A program made the translations under genes and the position numbers. From an uncultured Prevotella sp. (GTDB lineage Bacteria > Bacteroidota > Bacteroidia > Bacteroidales > Bacteroidaceae), in the NCBI GenBank assembly GCA_902497035.1, contig CABVDL010000033.1:1-25508 (forward strand): a stretch of DNA of 25,508 bases. Reading direction: 5' to 3'. Below, one piece after another: positions 7,192-13,337 of this stretch. Every line of letters begins with the position of its first letter. Position 1 is the first letter of the stretch. The notes under the pieces are model-generated. The model was not told the DNA's origin and did no database searches. It saw only the letters and a program-made list of their open reading frames with translations.

Positions 7192-8793
7192 TTATTCGAC
7201 GATGGCCTTGCTGATGGAGTCAATAGACTGTGACAGTTCCTCGCCCGACTTCACGCCCTGAATGCGCAGGGTAAAGTCGAGGGCCTCTTCGCCGACGTTG
7301 GCATGAACGCTGAGTATGCCCTCGCCATCAACATTGAACGCGACCGTGATGGCAGTACCTTTAGGCCAGTTGCGTTTAATTTCCAATGAGCGGTCCTCAA
7401 GCATCGTGCAGAAGCGTTCCTCAACAGCGCGGTCGGTCTCGGGGTTGGTGAAGTCGCTTTCGAAGACTTTCATCGGCACGGTGTGCTGGTTGTCGTACAC
7501 TGTCTCAAATGTCTGCTCCACACGGGCTGGCAGCGAGGTGTTGGCAAAAATGAGATTGCCCACCATAGCCCGGCCGTCGGAAGTGGTGAAGTCGGTGCCG
7601 TAGGTTTTGCTCGTCACGTTGACCACCCGTGCCTTTGGACCTCGGAGCGTCTTTGGCAACGGAGCGTCTGTCTCGCCGCTCTCCACAGCCTCAACGGCCT
7701 TGCGATAGGCCTCGTTCATGGCATAGATGGCCGCGCCCTTGGCTACGCATTGGTCCGGGTCACTGAGTTTGGCGTCGCAGCCGAACTCTTGGTCGAGACG
7801 CTGCTTGACCTGAGGCATGCGGCTGGAGCCGCCGACGAGCAGAAACTCGAACTCCGTGTTGTAACCCTTCTCACGGGCGATGTCGATGACCTTACGTGTA
7901 GCGTCGATGGTCTCATCGAGATGAGCCTTGGTCAGCGCGTCAAAGATTTCCCTTGTGACCTCAAATCGGGCCGACTGTCCGTCGTACTGCACGTTGCACT
8001 TCACGACATCCTTGCCGGTGAGTTGTTTCTTCTTCATCTCAGCCTCAAGCAGGAGCGTATATTTCAGTTCCTCGTTGTCCATGGTATAGCTGCCGCCCGT
8101 CTGCTCATTAAACTGGTCGAGCATATAGTTGGCCAGCTCGGTGTCCCAGTCTACACCGCCAAGATGGTGGTCGCCGCCGGTGGCAATGACCTTGATGGCT
8201 CCGCCGTTGACATTGATGATGGTCACGTCGAAGGTGCCGCCGCCAAGGTCATACACCAGCACCGTCTTGCGCTCGGTGGTCTTCATGCCGTAGGCAATGG
8301 CCGCCGCCGTAGGCTCGTTGATGATTGCCAGTACGTTGAGGCCGGCTATCTCTCCCGCCTGTTTGGTCTGCATACGCTCCTTTGTGCCAAAGTAGGCGGG
8401 GCAGGTGATGACCACATCCCTCACCGGCTCCGGGTTGTCGCCCAGGTCATTGGCGTCCTGTACGAGCTTCTTCAGGATAAGTGCCGATATTTCCGACGGG
8501 TCATAGTGGTAGGGAAACTTGTTCGTAGCCTTGTCGAAATCGACATCCACGCCCATCGACCGCTTCACGAAACTCACGGTGTTCTGCGGCTCGGTGGCAA
8601 GCATGCCCTTGGCCTCTTGGCCGACGATGATTTTGTCGGGACTCTCGAAATAAACCACTGACGGTGTGGTGTTGGTACCCTCGAAGTTGGTCAGCACGAT
8701 GGCCTGGTCGTATTGGTCGACCTGTGAGATGCAGCTGTAAGTGGTTCCTAAGTCAATGCCATATACGGCACGGGTTTTATCGTTTGTTGCCAT
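7192..8793 (-). CDS. Hsp70 (DnaK-like) protein lacking the C-terminal lid
   Basis: A 533-residue Hsp70 homologue; DnaK is usually ~610-640. The ATPase domain is complete: phosphate-1 GIDLGTTYSCIS (13-24), VVITCPAYFGTKERMQT, INEPTAAAIAYG, phosphate-2 YDLGGGTFDVTI and adenosine motif LVGGSSRMPQV. Residues ~400-520 are a beta-type substrate-binding domain with TLP-like and GILSVHA elements. The hydrophobic 'DVLLLDV' interdomain linker of DnaK is replaced by ARVVNVTSKTYG. The chain stops just after the beta domain, so the helical lid is missing. It lies 61 bases after the GrpE-like gene and 19 before the membrane protein gene. It probably acts as a specialised chaperone or ATP-driven switch, not the main DnaK. 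Confidence 0.9.
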   Translation of the reverse strand: MATNDKTRAVYGIDLGTTYSCISQVDQYDQAIVLTNFEGTNTTPSVVYFESPDKIIVGQEAKGMLATEPQNTVSFVKRSMGVDVDFDKATNKFPYHYDPSEISALILKKLVQDANDLGDNPEPVRDVVITCPAYFGTKERMQTKQAGEIAGLNVLAIINEPTAAAIAYGMKTTERKTVLVYDLGGGTFDVTIINVNGGAIKVIATGGDHHLGGVDWDTELANYMLDQFNEQTGGSYTMDNEELKYTLLLEAEMKKKQLTGKDVVKCNVQYDGQSARFEVTREIFDALTKAHLDETIDATRKVIDIAREKGYNTEFEFLLVGGSSRMPQVKQRLDQEFGCDAKLSDPDQCVAKGAAIYAMNEAYRKAVEAVESGETDAPLPKTLRGPKARVVNVTSKTYGTDFTTSDGRAMVGNLIFANTSLPARVEQTFETVYDNQHTVPMKVFESDFTNPETDRAVEERFCTMLEDRSLEIKRNWPKGTAITVAFNVDGEGILSVHANVGEEALDFTLRIQGVKSGEELSQSIDSISKAIVE

Positions 8794-8854
8794 AACTGTT
8801 GTTGATTGTTGTTTTAAGAATTATGGGAATATAGTGATATGATAAAGACATAGC

Positions 8855-9565
8855 TCAGCAGTTCTTCCTATAGACGGTGATGCGGGCCTGTTTTAGCACG
8901 CGTCCAGTCTCGCTGTTGCGGAATCCGCCCATCAGGCATTCCGCCACTTTCCCTGCCTTGTCGTCCACGTCGGTCTCGATGATGCGTATGGCGCGGTGTG
9001 CCTTAGGCTCGTAGGCATCACCGGGGGCAGGCTCGAAGTATTCCACCGAGTATTGGTCTGACAGATGGTCGCGTATATATAAATAGGTGTTGCTGACCAG
9101 CTGTTTTGCTTTTTTCGCGTCGTAGTCGGCACTGTCGGGCTGAATGTGACGGTCGGTGTCCCCCATGCGCTCGCAGATGTTGAGGATGTCGGTGAGATAA
9201 TCTTTCTTCAAGTCCTCTACAAGTCCTTTCTTCAGTTGCATGAGTTCCTGGTGCATGTCGCGGATGAGTTTCTCCTGGTAGGCTGCCGTGTCGATTTTCT
9301 CGCTGAGTACGGTCATCTTATCGGCTATCGCTTTCAGTTCTTCTGTAATATTGCCCGTAGTCGGAGAGTCAGAGGGCTTGGGACTTTCAGAGCTTGCCGT
9401 CGCGGCCGGTTGCTTGTCAGTTTCATCAGGCTGTGGCGAGACACTGGTCGGTGGAATACTTTGTCCGATGTGTTTGAGCGCGCCGTGCAGTTCGGTCACT
9501 TGCTGTCTTAGTGCCCTTACCTCTTCGCGCAGCCTGTCAATCTCTTCGTTGTTGAAAATGCTCAT
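8855..9565 (-). CDS. GrpE-like coiled-coil protein
   Basis: 236 residues. Residues ~4-35 form a coiled coil (NNEEIDRLREEVRALRQQVT). Residues ~42-75 are a Pro/Ser/Thr-rich spacer. Residues ~77-130 are a second long helix. The C-terminal part ends VAECLMGGFRNSETGRVLKQ followed by ARITVYRKNC, which resembles the end of the GrpE head domain (a Gly-containing loop, then a beta strand). Together with the adjacent Hsp70 gene, this suggests a dedicated nucleotide exchange factor. The similarity is weak and the protein may be only structurally analogous. The frame is open to 9655, but that extension overlaps the promoter; the ATG at 9565 (MSIFNNEE) lies ~20 bases after the predicted transcription start. 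First gene of the cluster. Confidence 0.6.
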   Translation of the reverse strand: MSIFNNEEIDRLREEVRALRQQVTELHGALKHIGQSIPPTSVSPQPDETDKQPAATASSESPKPSDSPTTGNITEELKAIADKMTVLSEKIDTAAYQEKLIRDMHQELMQLKKGLVEDLKKDYLTDILNICERMGDTDRHIQPDSADYDAKKAKQLVSNTYLYIRDHLSDQYSVEYFEPAPGDAYEPKAHRAIRIIETDVDDKAGKVAECLMGGFRNSETGRVLKQARITVYRKNC

Positions 9566-9592
9566 AAGGGTTTCCTTGTTTTGGTTACATTG

Positions 9593-9600
9593 CAAAATTA
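9593..9600 (-). promoter_or_regulatory. -7 element of the GrpE-like/Hsp70 operon
   Basis: The minus strand reads TAATTTTG, a match to TAnnTTTG, 28 bases before the ATG at 9565. The only TTG upstream is 25 bases away, longer than the normal ~19-20, so the promoter may need an activator. The direct repeats at 9638-9692 lie directly upstream. Confidence 0.55.
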
Positions 9601-9620
9601 GGCACTCGGAAGTCATTACG

Positions 9621-9653
9621 GGTGTCAATACGTTGAATTTACCCGTTGACACC
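9621..9653. promoter_or_regulatory. Inverted repeat in the divergent control region
   Basis: GGTGTCAA (9621-9628) and TTGACACC (9646-9653) are perfect 8-bp arms separated by 17 bases. The right arm overlaps the first of the three direct repeats. Likely a protein binding site, not a terminator, since it sits upstream of the operon's -7 element. Confidence 0.5.
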
Positions 9654-9692
9654 ATATGTTTTTACCTGTTGACTATAAGTTTACGTTTTGAC
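9638..9692 (+). promoter_or_regulatory. Three direct repeats TTTACsyGTTGAC, probable AraC-type operator
   Basis: TTTACCCGTTGAC (9638-9650), TTTACCTGTTGAC (9661-9673) and TTTACGTTTTGAC (9680-9692) are spaced 23 and 19 bases start to start, about two helical turns each. AraC-family proteins typically bind direct repeats of this kind. They lie between the AraC-type gene and the divergent GrpE-like/Hsp70 operon, upstream of both predicted -7 elements. Binding by the adjacent regulator is inferred. Confidence 0.6.
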
Positions 9693-9717
9693 GGCTAGAC
9701 AGTGTCAGAAAAAATGC

Positions 9718-9725
9718 TAACTTTG
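9718..9725 (+). promoter_or_regulatory. -7 element of the AraC-type regulator gene
   Basis: TAACTTTG matches the Bacteroidetes -7 element 47 bases before the ATG at 9773. The nearest TTTTG (9686-9690) is 27 bases away, too far for a standard -33, and is itself part of the third direct repeat. Activator-dependent or autoregulated expression would fit. Confidence 0.55.
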
Positions 9726-9772
9726 CAGTGCAAAATTTCAACATCTCTTAAACAACATCAGCAGTCTCATAT

Positions 9773-10873
9773 ATGGAAATGGCGACCCTTCACCGGCTTA
9801 TGGATTTTTCCTGCGGTTTATTCTTTATGTTCCAGCTTTTTGGTACCTTACTGCTCTATCTGAAGGGTCGCGCGCATCGCCTCCAGCGTGTCGTGTTTTG
9901 GCTGATGCTCTGCCTGCTTTCTGTCAGCACTTTCGAGTTTTACGTCTTCTTCATCGACAATTTTCTCGGTAACGAATTGCGTCCTTTCACCAACATGCTT
10001 CAGCTCTCGGCCGTGCCGCTTTGCCTGATGCTTATCTACGCTGTCACCCACGATTGCCCCATGCCTTGGCGGTGGGTTGTGGCCAACAGTCTTCCCTATG
10101 TGGTAGCCTTTGTGTCTTATCTGCTTGTGTTCAAGCATGCTGTCTATTATGGGCTCATGCTTTTTGCGGCCATTCATGCGCTGTTCATCATCGCCTACGG
10201 TTTTATGTCAATTAGAGAGTACAACAAGAAACTTCGCACCTATTTTTCCTCCGACAGCCGCTATTCCGTCAACTGGCTGCGTTACATTCTATACCTACAT
10301 ATAGCCCTTGGCGTCGTTTGGGCCATCGCCACGCTACAAGAGTCGCGCGTGGCAATTATTGCCTACAATCTTCTTTGTGTCGTTATCTTCGCCATGCTCA
10401 GTTATTTTGTCTACCGTCAGGAGAGCATGCTTGAGGCCATTGGCGTTTCACCGGATGGTGGTTCCAATGAACCACAAGCCGTTTTCCCACCAAACGATGC
10501 GGCTGGTGTTGCCGATGACGGTTCGGTGCAGACTGCCTACCTTTTTGCCGACAGATTTGAGAGCGTGTTCAGCAAGGGAAAGATTTATCTTAATGCTACG
10601 CTGACGCTCAACGACCTGGCGCGTGAGCTCGGTACCAACCGTACGTATCTTTCCAACTATCTGAACCAACAGCTGCACACCACGTTTTATGAGTACGTCA
10701 ACAAGTGGCGTGTTCGCCGGGCCAAGGAGCTGTTACGGAAGAGCAATATGATATTGGATGATGTGGCCTTACAGTCGGGTTTCAATTCGATGAGTAGTTT
10801 CCGCCGCTATTTCTCTGCTCATACGGGTATGTCGCCACTCGAATATAGAAAGAGGAAGATGGACGGGGCGTGA
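9773..10873 (+). CDS. AraC-family regulator with seven-TM sensor domain
   Basis: 366 residues. About seven hydrophobic helices (~10-30, 40-62, 72-92, 102-122, 125-147, 170-190, 193-213) make an integral membrane N-terminal half. Residues ~265-360 form an AraC/XylS DNA-binding domain with both helix-turn-helix units: LNDLARELGTNRTYLSNYLN, then DDVALQSGFNSMSSFRRYFS, ending MSPLEYRKRK. The layout suggests a one-component regulator that senses a membrane or periplasmic signal and binds DNA from the membrane. It is divergent from the Hsp70 cluster across ~200 bases with operator-like repeats, so it most likely controls that cluster. A second ATG at 9779 is equally possible. Confidence 0.88.
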   Translation: MEMATLHRLMDFSCGLFFMFQLFGTLLLYLKGRAHRLQRVVFWLMLCLLSVSTFEFYVFFIDNFLGNELRPFTNMLQLSAVPLCLMLIYAVTHDCPMPWRWVVANSLPYVVAFVSYLLVFKHAVYYGLMLFAAIHALFIIAYGFMSIREYNKKLRTYFSSDSRYSVNWLRYILYLHIALGVVWAIATLQESRVAIIAYNLLCVVIFAMLSYFVYRQESMLEAIGVSPDGGSNEPQAVFPPNDAAGVADDGSVQTAYLFADRFESVFSKGKIYLNATLTLNDLARELGTNRTYLSNYLNQQLHTTFYEYVNKWRVRRAKELLRKSNMILDDVALQSGFNSMSSFRRYFSAHTGMSPLEYRKRKMDGA

Positions 10874-10900
10874 CTAAGGATATCGCAGGATAAATCTTGA

Positions 10901-11095
10901 CAAGTGCCTAATCCCAATGCCTTGAAGTCTGAATTGGCCGAGGTTGAGGCTTTCGAGCAGTACGACAACATGGTAACGGCTTATAAGCACGTCTCCTTGA
11001 GGGGATGGAACGCTGATGTCATTGCAGAGGCCAAACCGACAGCCGCGCATTGGCGGAATTTTGGTTTGAGCAGGCTGCCGTCTGGTTGGCGTTAA
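10901..11095 (+). pseudogene. Short protein-like fragment, possible gene remnant
   Basis: An open frame begins just after a TGA at 10898 and ends with TAA at 11095. It reads NALKSELAEVEAFEQYDNMV and continues to TAAHWRNFGLSRLPSGWR. The composition is protein-like (Glu/Ala helix, then an aromatic, basic end). The only early start codon is GTG at 10904; the first ATG is at 10970. No promoter or initiation signal is visible after the AraC-type gene. I read it as the tail of a lost gene, although a small real protein is possible. Family not recognised. Confidence 0.3.
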
Positions 11096-11136
11096 ATTAA
11101 AAAGAAAAGAGGTTGGTGCAGGACGCTACCAACCTC
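11096..11136 (-). terminator. Intrinsic terminator reading on the minus strand
   Basis: On the minus strand GAGGTTGGT (11136-11128), a 10-base loop and ACCAACCTC (11117-11109) form a perfect 9-bp stem, followed by TTTTCTTTTT. The plus strand has no T-tract after the stem, so the hairpin works best for minus-strand transcripts. No minus-strand protein gene lies upstream. Confidence 0.65.
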
Positions 11137-11176
11137 ATGCGACGATTTCGAAAAGTCCGAAATCAAAATTTATATC
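11098..11176 (-). ncRNA. Candidate small RNA of about 75-80 nt
   Basis: On the minus strand a promoter-like TTTG (11213-11210), 20-base spacer and TATATTTG (11189-11182) is followed ~45 bases later by a strong intrinsic terminator (11136-11096). The predicted transcript is short and has no good coding frame apart from a 13-codon one through the hairpin. The AT-rich context makes a chance promoter match possible. Confidence 0.35.
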
Positions 11177-11181
11177 ATTTG

Positions 11182-11213
11182 CAAATATAGACAAAACCTA
11201 TGACATATCCAAA
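11182..11213 (-). promoter_or_regulatory. Predicted minus-strand promoter of the candidate small RNA
   Basis: TTTG, exactly 20 bases, then TATATTTG: a full match to the Bacteroidetes promoter pattern on the minus strand, in an AT-rich spacer upstream of the trp operon. Confidence 0.4.
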
Positions 11214-11224
11214 TGATTTCGCGC

Positions 11225-11257
11225 TTTTAACATTATAATAATGTGGTAATGTTAAAA
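11225..11257. promoter_or_regulatory. 11-bp-arm palindrome upstream of the trp promoter
   Basis: TTTTAACATTA (11225-11235) and TAATGTTAAAA (11247-11257) are perfect inverse copies around an 11-base centre. It lies 33 bases upstream of the -33 element of the trp promoter. An operator or regulator site is the most likely reading. It is AT-rich and lacks the GC stem of a terminator. It does not match the E. coli TrpR operator. Confidence 0.5.
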
Positions 11258-11290
11258 TCATAGCTTTTTGTCATTTTTCCTGCTGAATTG

Positions 11291-11321
11291 TTTGCGGATT
11301 AAAATAATATGGGTAACTTTG
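11291..11321 (+). promoter_or_regulatory. trp operon promoter
   Basis: TTTG (11291-11294), 19 bases, TAACTTTG (11314-11321): a textbook Bacteroidetes promoter. The expected start near 11328 puts the leader peptide ATG (11345) about 17 bases into the transcript. Confidence 0.8.
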
Positions 11322-11344
11322 CTGACGATTAAACAAACAACAAG

Positions 11345-11404
11345 ATGACAAATAAGGTTTCTGCATATTGGTGGTGGCGTAGCTCAAGATTGATAAAGTC
11401 GTGA
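11345..11404 (+). CDS. trpL: Tryptophan operon leader peptide
   Basis: A 19-codon frame reads MTNKVSAYWWWRSSRLIKS and then TGA. Three consecutive Trp codons in so short a peptide, directly after the trp promoter and before a terminator hairpin, are the hallmark of ribosome-mediated attenuation. When charged Trp-tRNA is scarce the ribosome should stall at codons 9-11 and prevent termination downstream. The seven enzymes of the operon together hold only about eight Trp in ~2,150 residues, which underlines how unusual the cluster is. Confidence 0.85.
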   Translation: MTNKVSAYWWWRSSRLIKS

Positions 11405-11420
11405 GTCGCTGAGCCGTGTA

Positions 11421-11444
11421 GTTACTTCAAGAAGATAAGTTAAC
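11421..11444 (+). promoter_or_regulatory. Leader RNA stem between trpL and the attenuator
   Basis: GTTACTT (11421-11427) can pair with AAGTTAAC (11437-11444) with one bulged base and a 9-base loop. It sits between the leader peptide stop and the terminator hairpin, where a pause or competing structure would be expected. A second weak pairing, GCTCA (11382-11386) with TGAGC (11410-11414), is also possible. The true antiterminator cannot be settled by eye. Confidence 0.35.
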
Positions 11445-11447
11445 CCG

Positions 11448-11484
11448 ATGGGCCTGCCGTTTTCACGACAGGCCCATTGTTTTT
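11448..11484 (+). terminator. trp attenuator terminator
   Basis: ATGGGCCTGCCGT (11448-11460), loop TTTC, ACGACAGGCCCAT (11465-11477) pair over 13 positions with one C-A mismatch, followed by TGTTTTT. The GC-rich stem and T-tract lie 44 bases after the leader peptide stop and 41 bases before trpD. This is the expected attenuator position. Confidence 0.85.
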
Positions 11485-11525
11485 AAGTCAGTTTGCATAT
11501 AACAATATTAAAACACCATACGATT

Positions 11526-12530
11526 ATGAACATCACAAGTATTTTCAATCGTTTGCTCAACCATGAGGAGTTGAAGCGTGAAGAAACCAAAGGCCTGCTC
11601 ATTGCCATTACGCGTGGAGAGCTGTCCGACCCGGAGATTACGGCCCTGCTTACTGCCATTCAGATGCGCGGCATCACGGTGGAGGAGCTGTTGGGCTTCC
11701 GCGACGGCATCCTGGAGACCGGCGTGCCGGTGCCATTGGACTGCGACCGCTACATAGACGTTGTGGGCACGGGCGGCGACAGGAAAAACACGTTCAACAT
11801 CTCCACTACAGCGTGCTTCGTCATCGCCGGTGCCGGCTACAAGGTGGCCAAGCACGGCAACTACGCCGCAACGAGCGTCAGCGGGGCCTCCAACGTCATC
11901 AAGAACCATGGCGTAGTGTTCACCGACGACATCGACAAGCTCAACCGCTCCATCAATGAGTGTGGCATCGTCTATCTCCACGCCCAGCTCTTTGCCAAGG
12001 CCATGAAGTTTGTCGGCGCCATCCGCAAGGCCCTGCCTTTCCCCACTTTCTTCAACCTTCTCGGCCCCATCATCAATCCCTCGCGTCCGCAGTGCCAGCT
12101 TCTGGGTACGGCCACGCTCGACCAGATGCGTCTCTACCAGCAGGTGTATCAGAAGATTGGCATCGACTACGGCATCGTCAACAGCATCGACGGCTACGAC
12201 GAGATCTCGCTCACGGGCGACTTCAAGGTCATCACCAACAACTATGAGCGCGTGTTCAAGCCCTCCGACCTCGGGTTTGACATAGCCAAGGCGGAGGAAC
12301 TTGTGGGTGGCGCTACAGAGGAAGAGGCTAAGGAAATCTTCGACAATGTGCTGGCCAATACGGCTTTGCCTGCGCAGAAGAACATTGTGCTGGCCAACGC
12401 CGCCTTTGGTATCCAGGTGCTGGAACGTGGCAAGAAGACCATAGAGGAGTGCATTGGCATTGCCCGCGAGAGCATCGACAGCGGCGCAGCCCTGCGTAGT
12501 TTCAAGAAGTTTGTCGAACTCAACAAATAA
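11526..12530 (+). CDS. trpD: Anthranilate phosphoribosyltransferase
   Basis: Transfers the phosphoribosyl group of PRPP to anthranilate, the second step of tryptophan synthesis from chorismate. The 334-residue protein has the helical N-terminal domain (HEELKREETKGLLIAITRGE), the PRPP-binding DVVGTGGDRKNTFNIST, the KHGNYAATSVSGASNV loop and the LLGPIINPSRP segment. The frame is open from a TTG at 11493, but the ATG at 11526 gives the family N-terminus. It is a stand-alone TrpD, not fused to TrpG. First enzyme gene after the attenuator; trpC follows after 18 bases. Confidence 0.95.
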   Translation: MNITSIFNRLLNHEELKREETKGLLIAITRGELSDPEITALLTAIQMRGITVEELLGFRDGILETGVPVPLDCDRYIDVVGTGGDRKNTFNISTTACFVIAGAGYKVAKHGNYAATSVSGASNVIKNHGVVFTDDIDKLNRSINECGIVYLHAQLFAKAMKFVGAIRKALPFPTFFNLLGPIINPSRPQCQLLGTATLDQMRLYQQVYQKIGIDYGIVNSIDGYDEISLTGDFKVITNNYERVFKPSDLGFDIAKAEELVGGATEEEAKEIFDNVLANTALPAQKNIVLANAAFGIQVLERGKKTIEECIGIARESIDSGAALRSFKKFVELNK

Positions 12531-12548
12531 CCGTTCATCAGTCAGCCT

Positions 12549-13337
12549 ATGGATATCTTAGAAGAAATCGTTGCCCACAAGCGCGTGGAGATTGCCGAGC
12601 GACAACGCTATGTGCCCTTGCAGCAGTTTATCGGTGAGGTGCAGCGCATGGTCGATGACGGCCGTCCCGCCTCCATGCGGGAGGCACTGATGAAGTCACC
12701 GACCGGCATCATAGCCGAGTTCAAGCGCAAGAGTCCCTCGAAAGGCTGGATACACCGAGACGCCCGTGTCGAGGACGTGACGCCCGAATATCAGGCTAAT
12801 GGCGCAGCAGCCCTGAGCATTCTCACCGACACGGCCTACTTTGGCGGCTACGACGAGTTTGTCCAGCGCGCCCGCGCAGCCGGCGTGACGATACCTATAT
12901 TATATAAGAACTTCGTCATCACCGACTACCAGCTTTTCCAGGCCCGCTATTGCGGCGCCTCGGCCGTGCTGCTCATCGCCGCCACGCTCTCAAAGGACGA
13001 ATGCCGTCATCTCCAGCAGATGGCTCATGCGCTTGGGCTGGAGACGCTGCTCGAGATGCACAATGAGCGCGACTTCGACTACGCAGCGCTTGAGCCGGAT
13101 ATGTATGGCATCAACAACCGTAACCTCGGCACTTTTGTCACCGATGTCGAAAACAGCTTCCGCCTTGCCGGTCGCCTGCCCGACGGCGTGTGCAAGGTGA
13201 GCGAAAGTGGCATCAGTAAGCCTGAGACGGTGAGGCAATTGCGTGAGGCTGGCTTCAGAGGATTTTTGATGGGTGAGCACTTTATGAGGGCTGAGCACCC
13301 CGGCGAGGCCTTGAAACAATTTATTGAAGCACTATGA
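12549..13337 (+). CDS. trpC: Indole-3-glycerol-phosphate synthase
   Basis: Closes the indole ring of carboxyphenylamino-deoxyribulose 5-phosphate, releasing CO2. The 262-residue TIM-barrel protein has the IIAEFKRKSPSKGWI strand with the catalytic lysines, ALSILTDTAYFGG, ILYKNFVITDYQ, the Asn-rich GINNRNLGTF and the C-terminal VSESGI and GFLMGEHFMR phosphate-binding segments. It is monofunctional, not fused to TrpF as in E. coli. The stop overlaps the trpF start by 4 bases (ATGA), so translation is probably coupled. Confidence 0.96.
   Translation: MDILEEIVAHKRVEIAERQRYVPLQQFIGEVQRMVDDGRPASMREALMKSPTGIIAEFKRKSPSKGWIHRDARVEDVTPEYQANGAAALSILTDTAYFGGYDEFVQRARAAGVTIPILYKNFVITDYQLFQARYCGASAVLLIAATLSKDECRHLQQMAHALGLETLLEMHNERDFDYAALEPDMYGINNRNLGTFVTDVENSFRLAGRLPDGVCKVSESGISKPETVRQLREAGFRGFLMGEHFMRAEHPGEALKQFIEAL

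Noticed and set aside
7483..8661. Long plus-strand open frame (392 codons) opposite the Hsp70 gene
   Set aside because: It is antisense to a clear Hsp70 with all motifs. Its translation is a low-complexity mirror of GC-rich codons with no family features.
7192..8793. The housekeeping dnaK gene
   Set aside because: Too short, no lid and no DVLLLD linker; better read as a specialised paralogue.
9566..9655. Extended N-terminus of the GrpE-like protein (30 more residues)
   Set aside because: The extension covers the -7 element and part of the inverted repeat. The ATG at 9565 begins a natural coiled coil.
11109..11136. Terminator for the AraC-type gene on the plus strand
   Set aside because: The plus strand has no T-run after the stem, while the minus strand does. 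A weak plus-strand effect remains possible.
11345..11484. T-box or protein-bound (TRAP-like) leader instead of a leader peptide
   Set aside because: No T-box core sequence and no series of GAG/TAG triplets. The Trp-Trp-Trp peptide and the terminator explain the leader.
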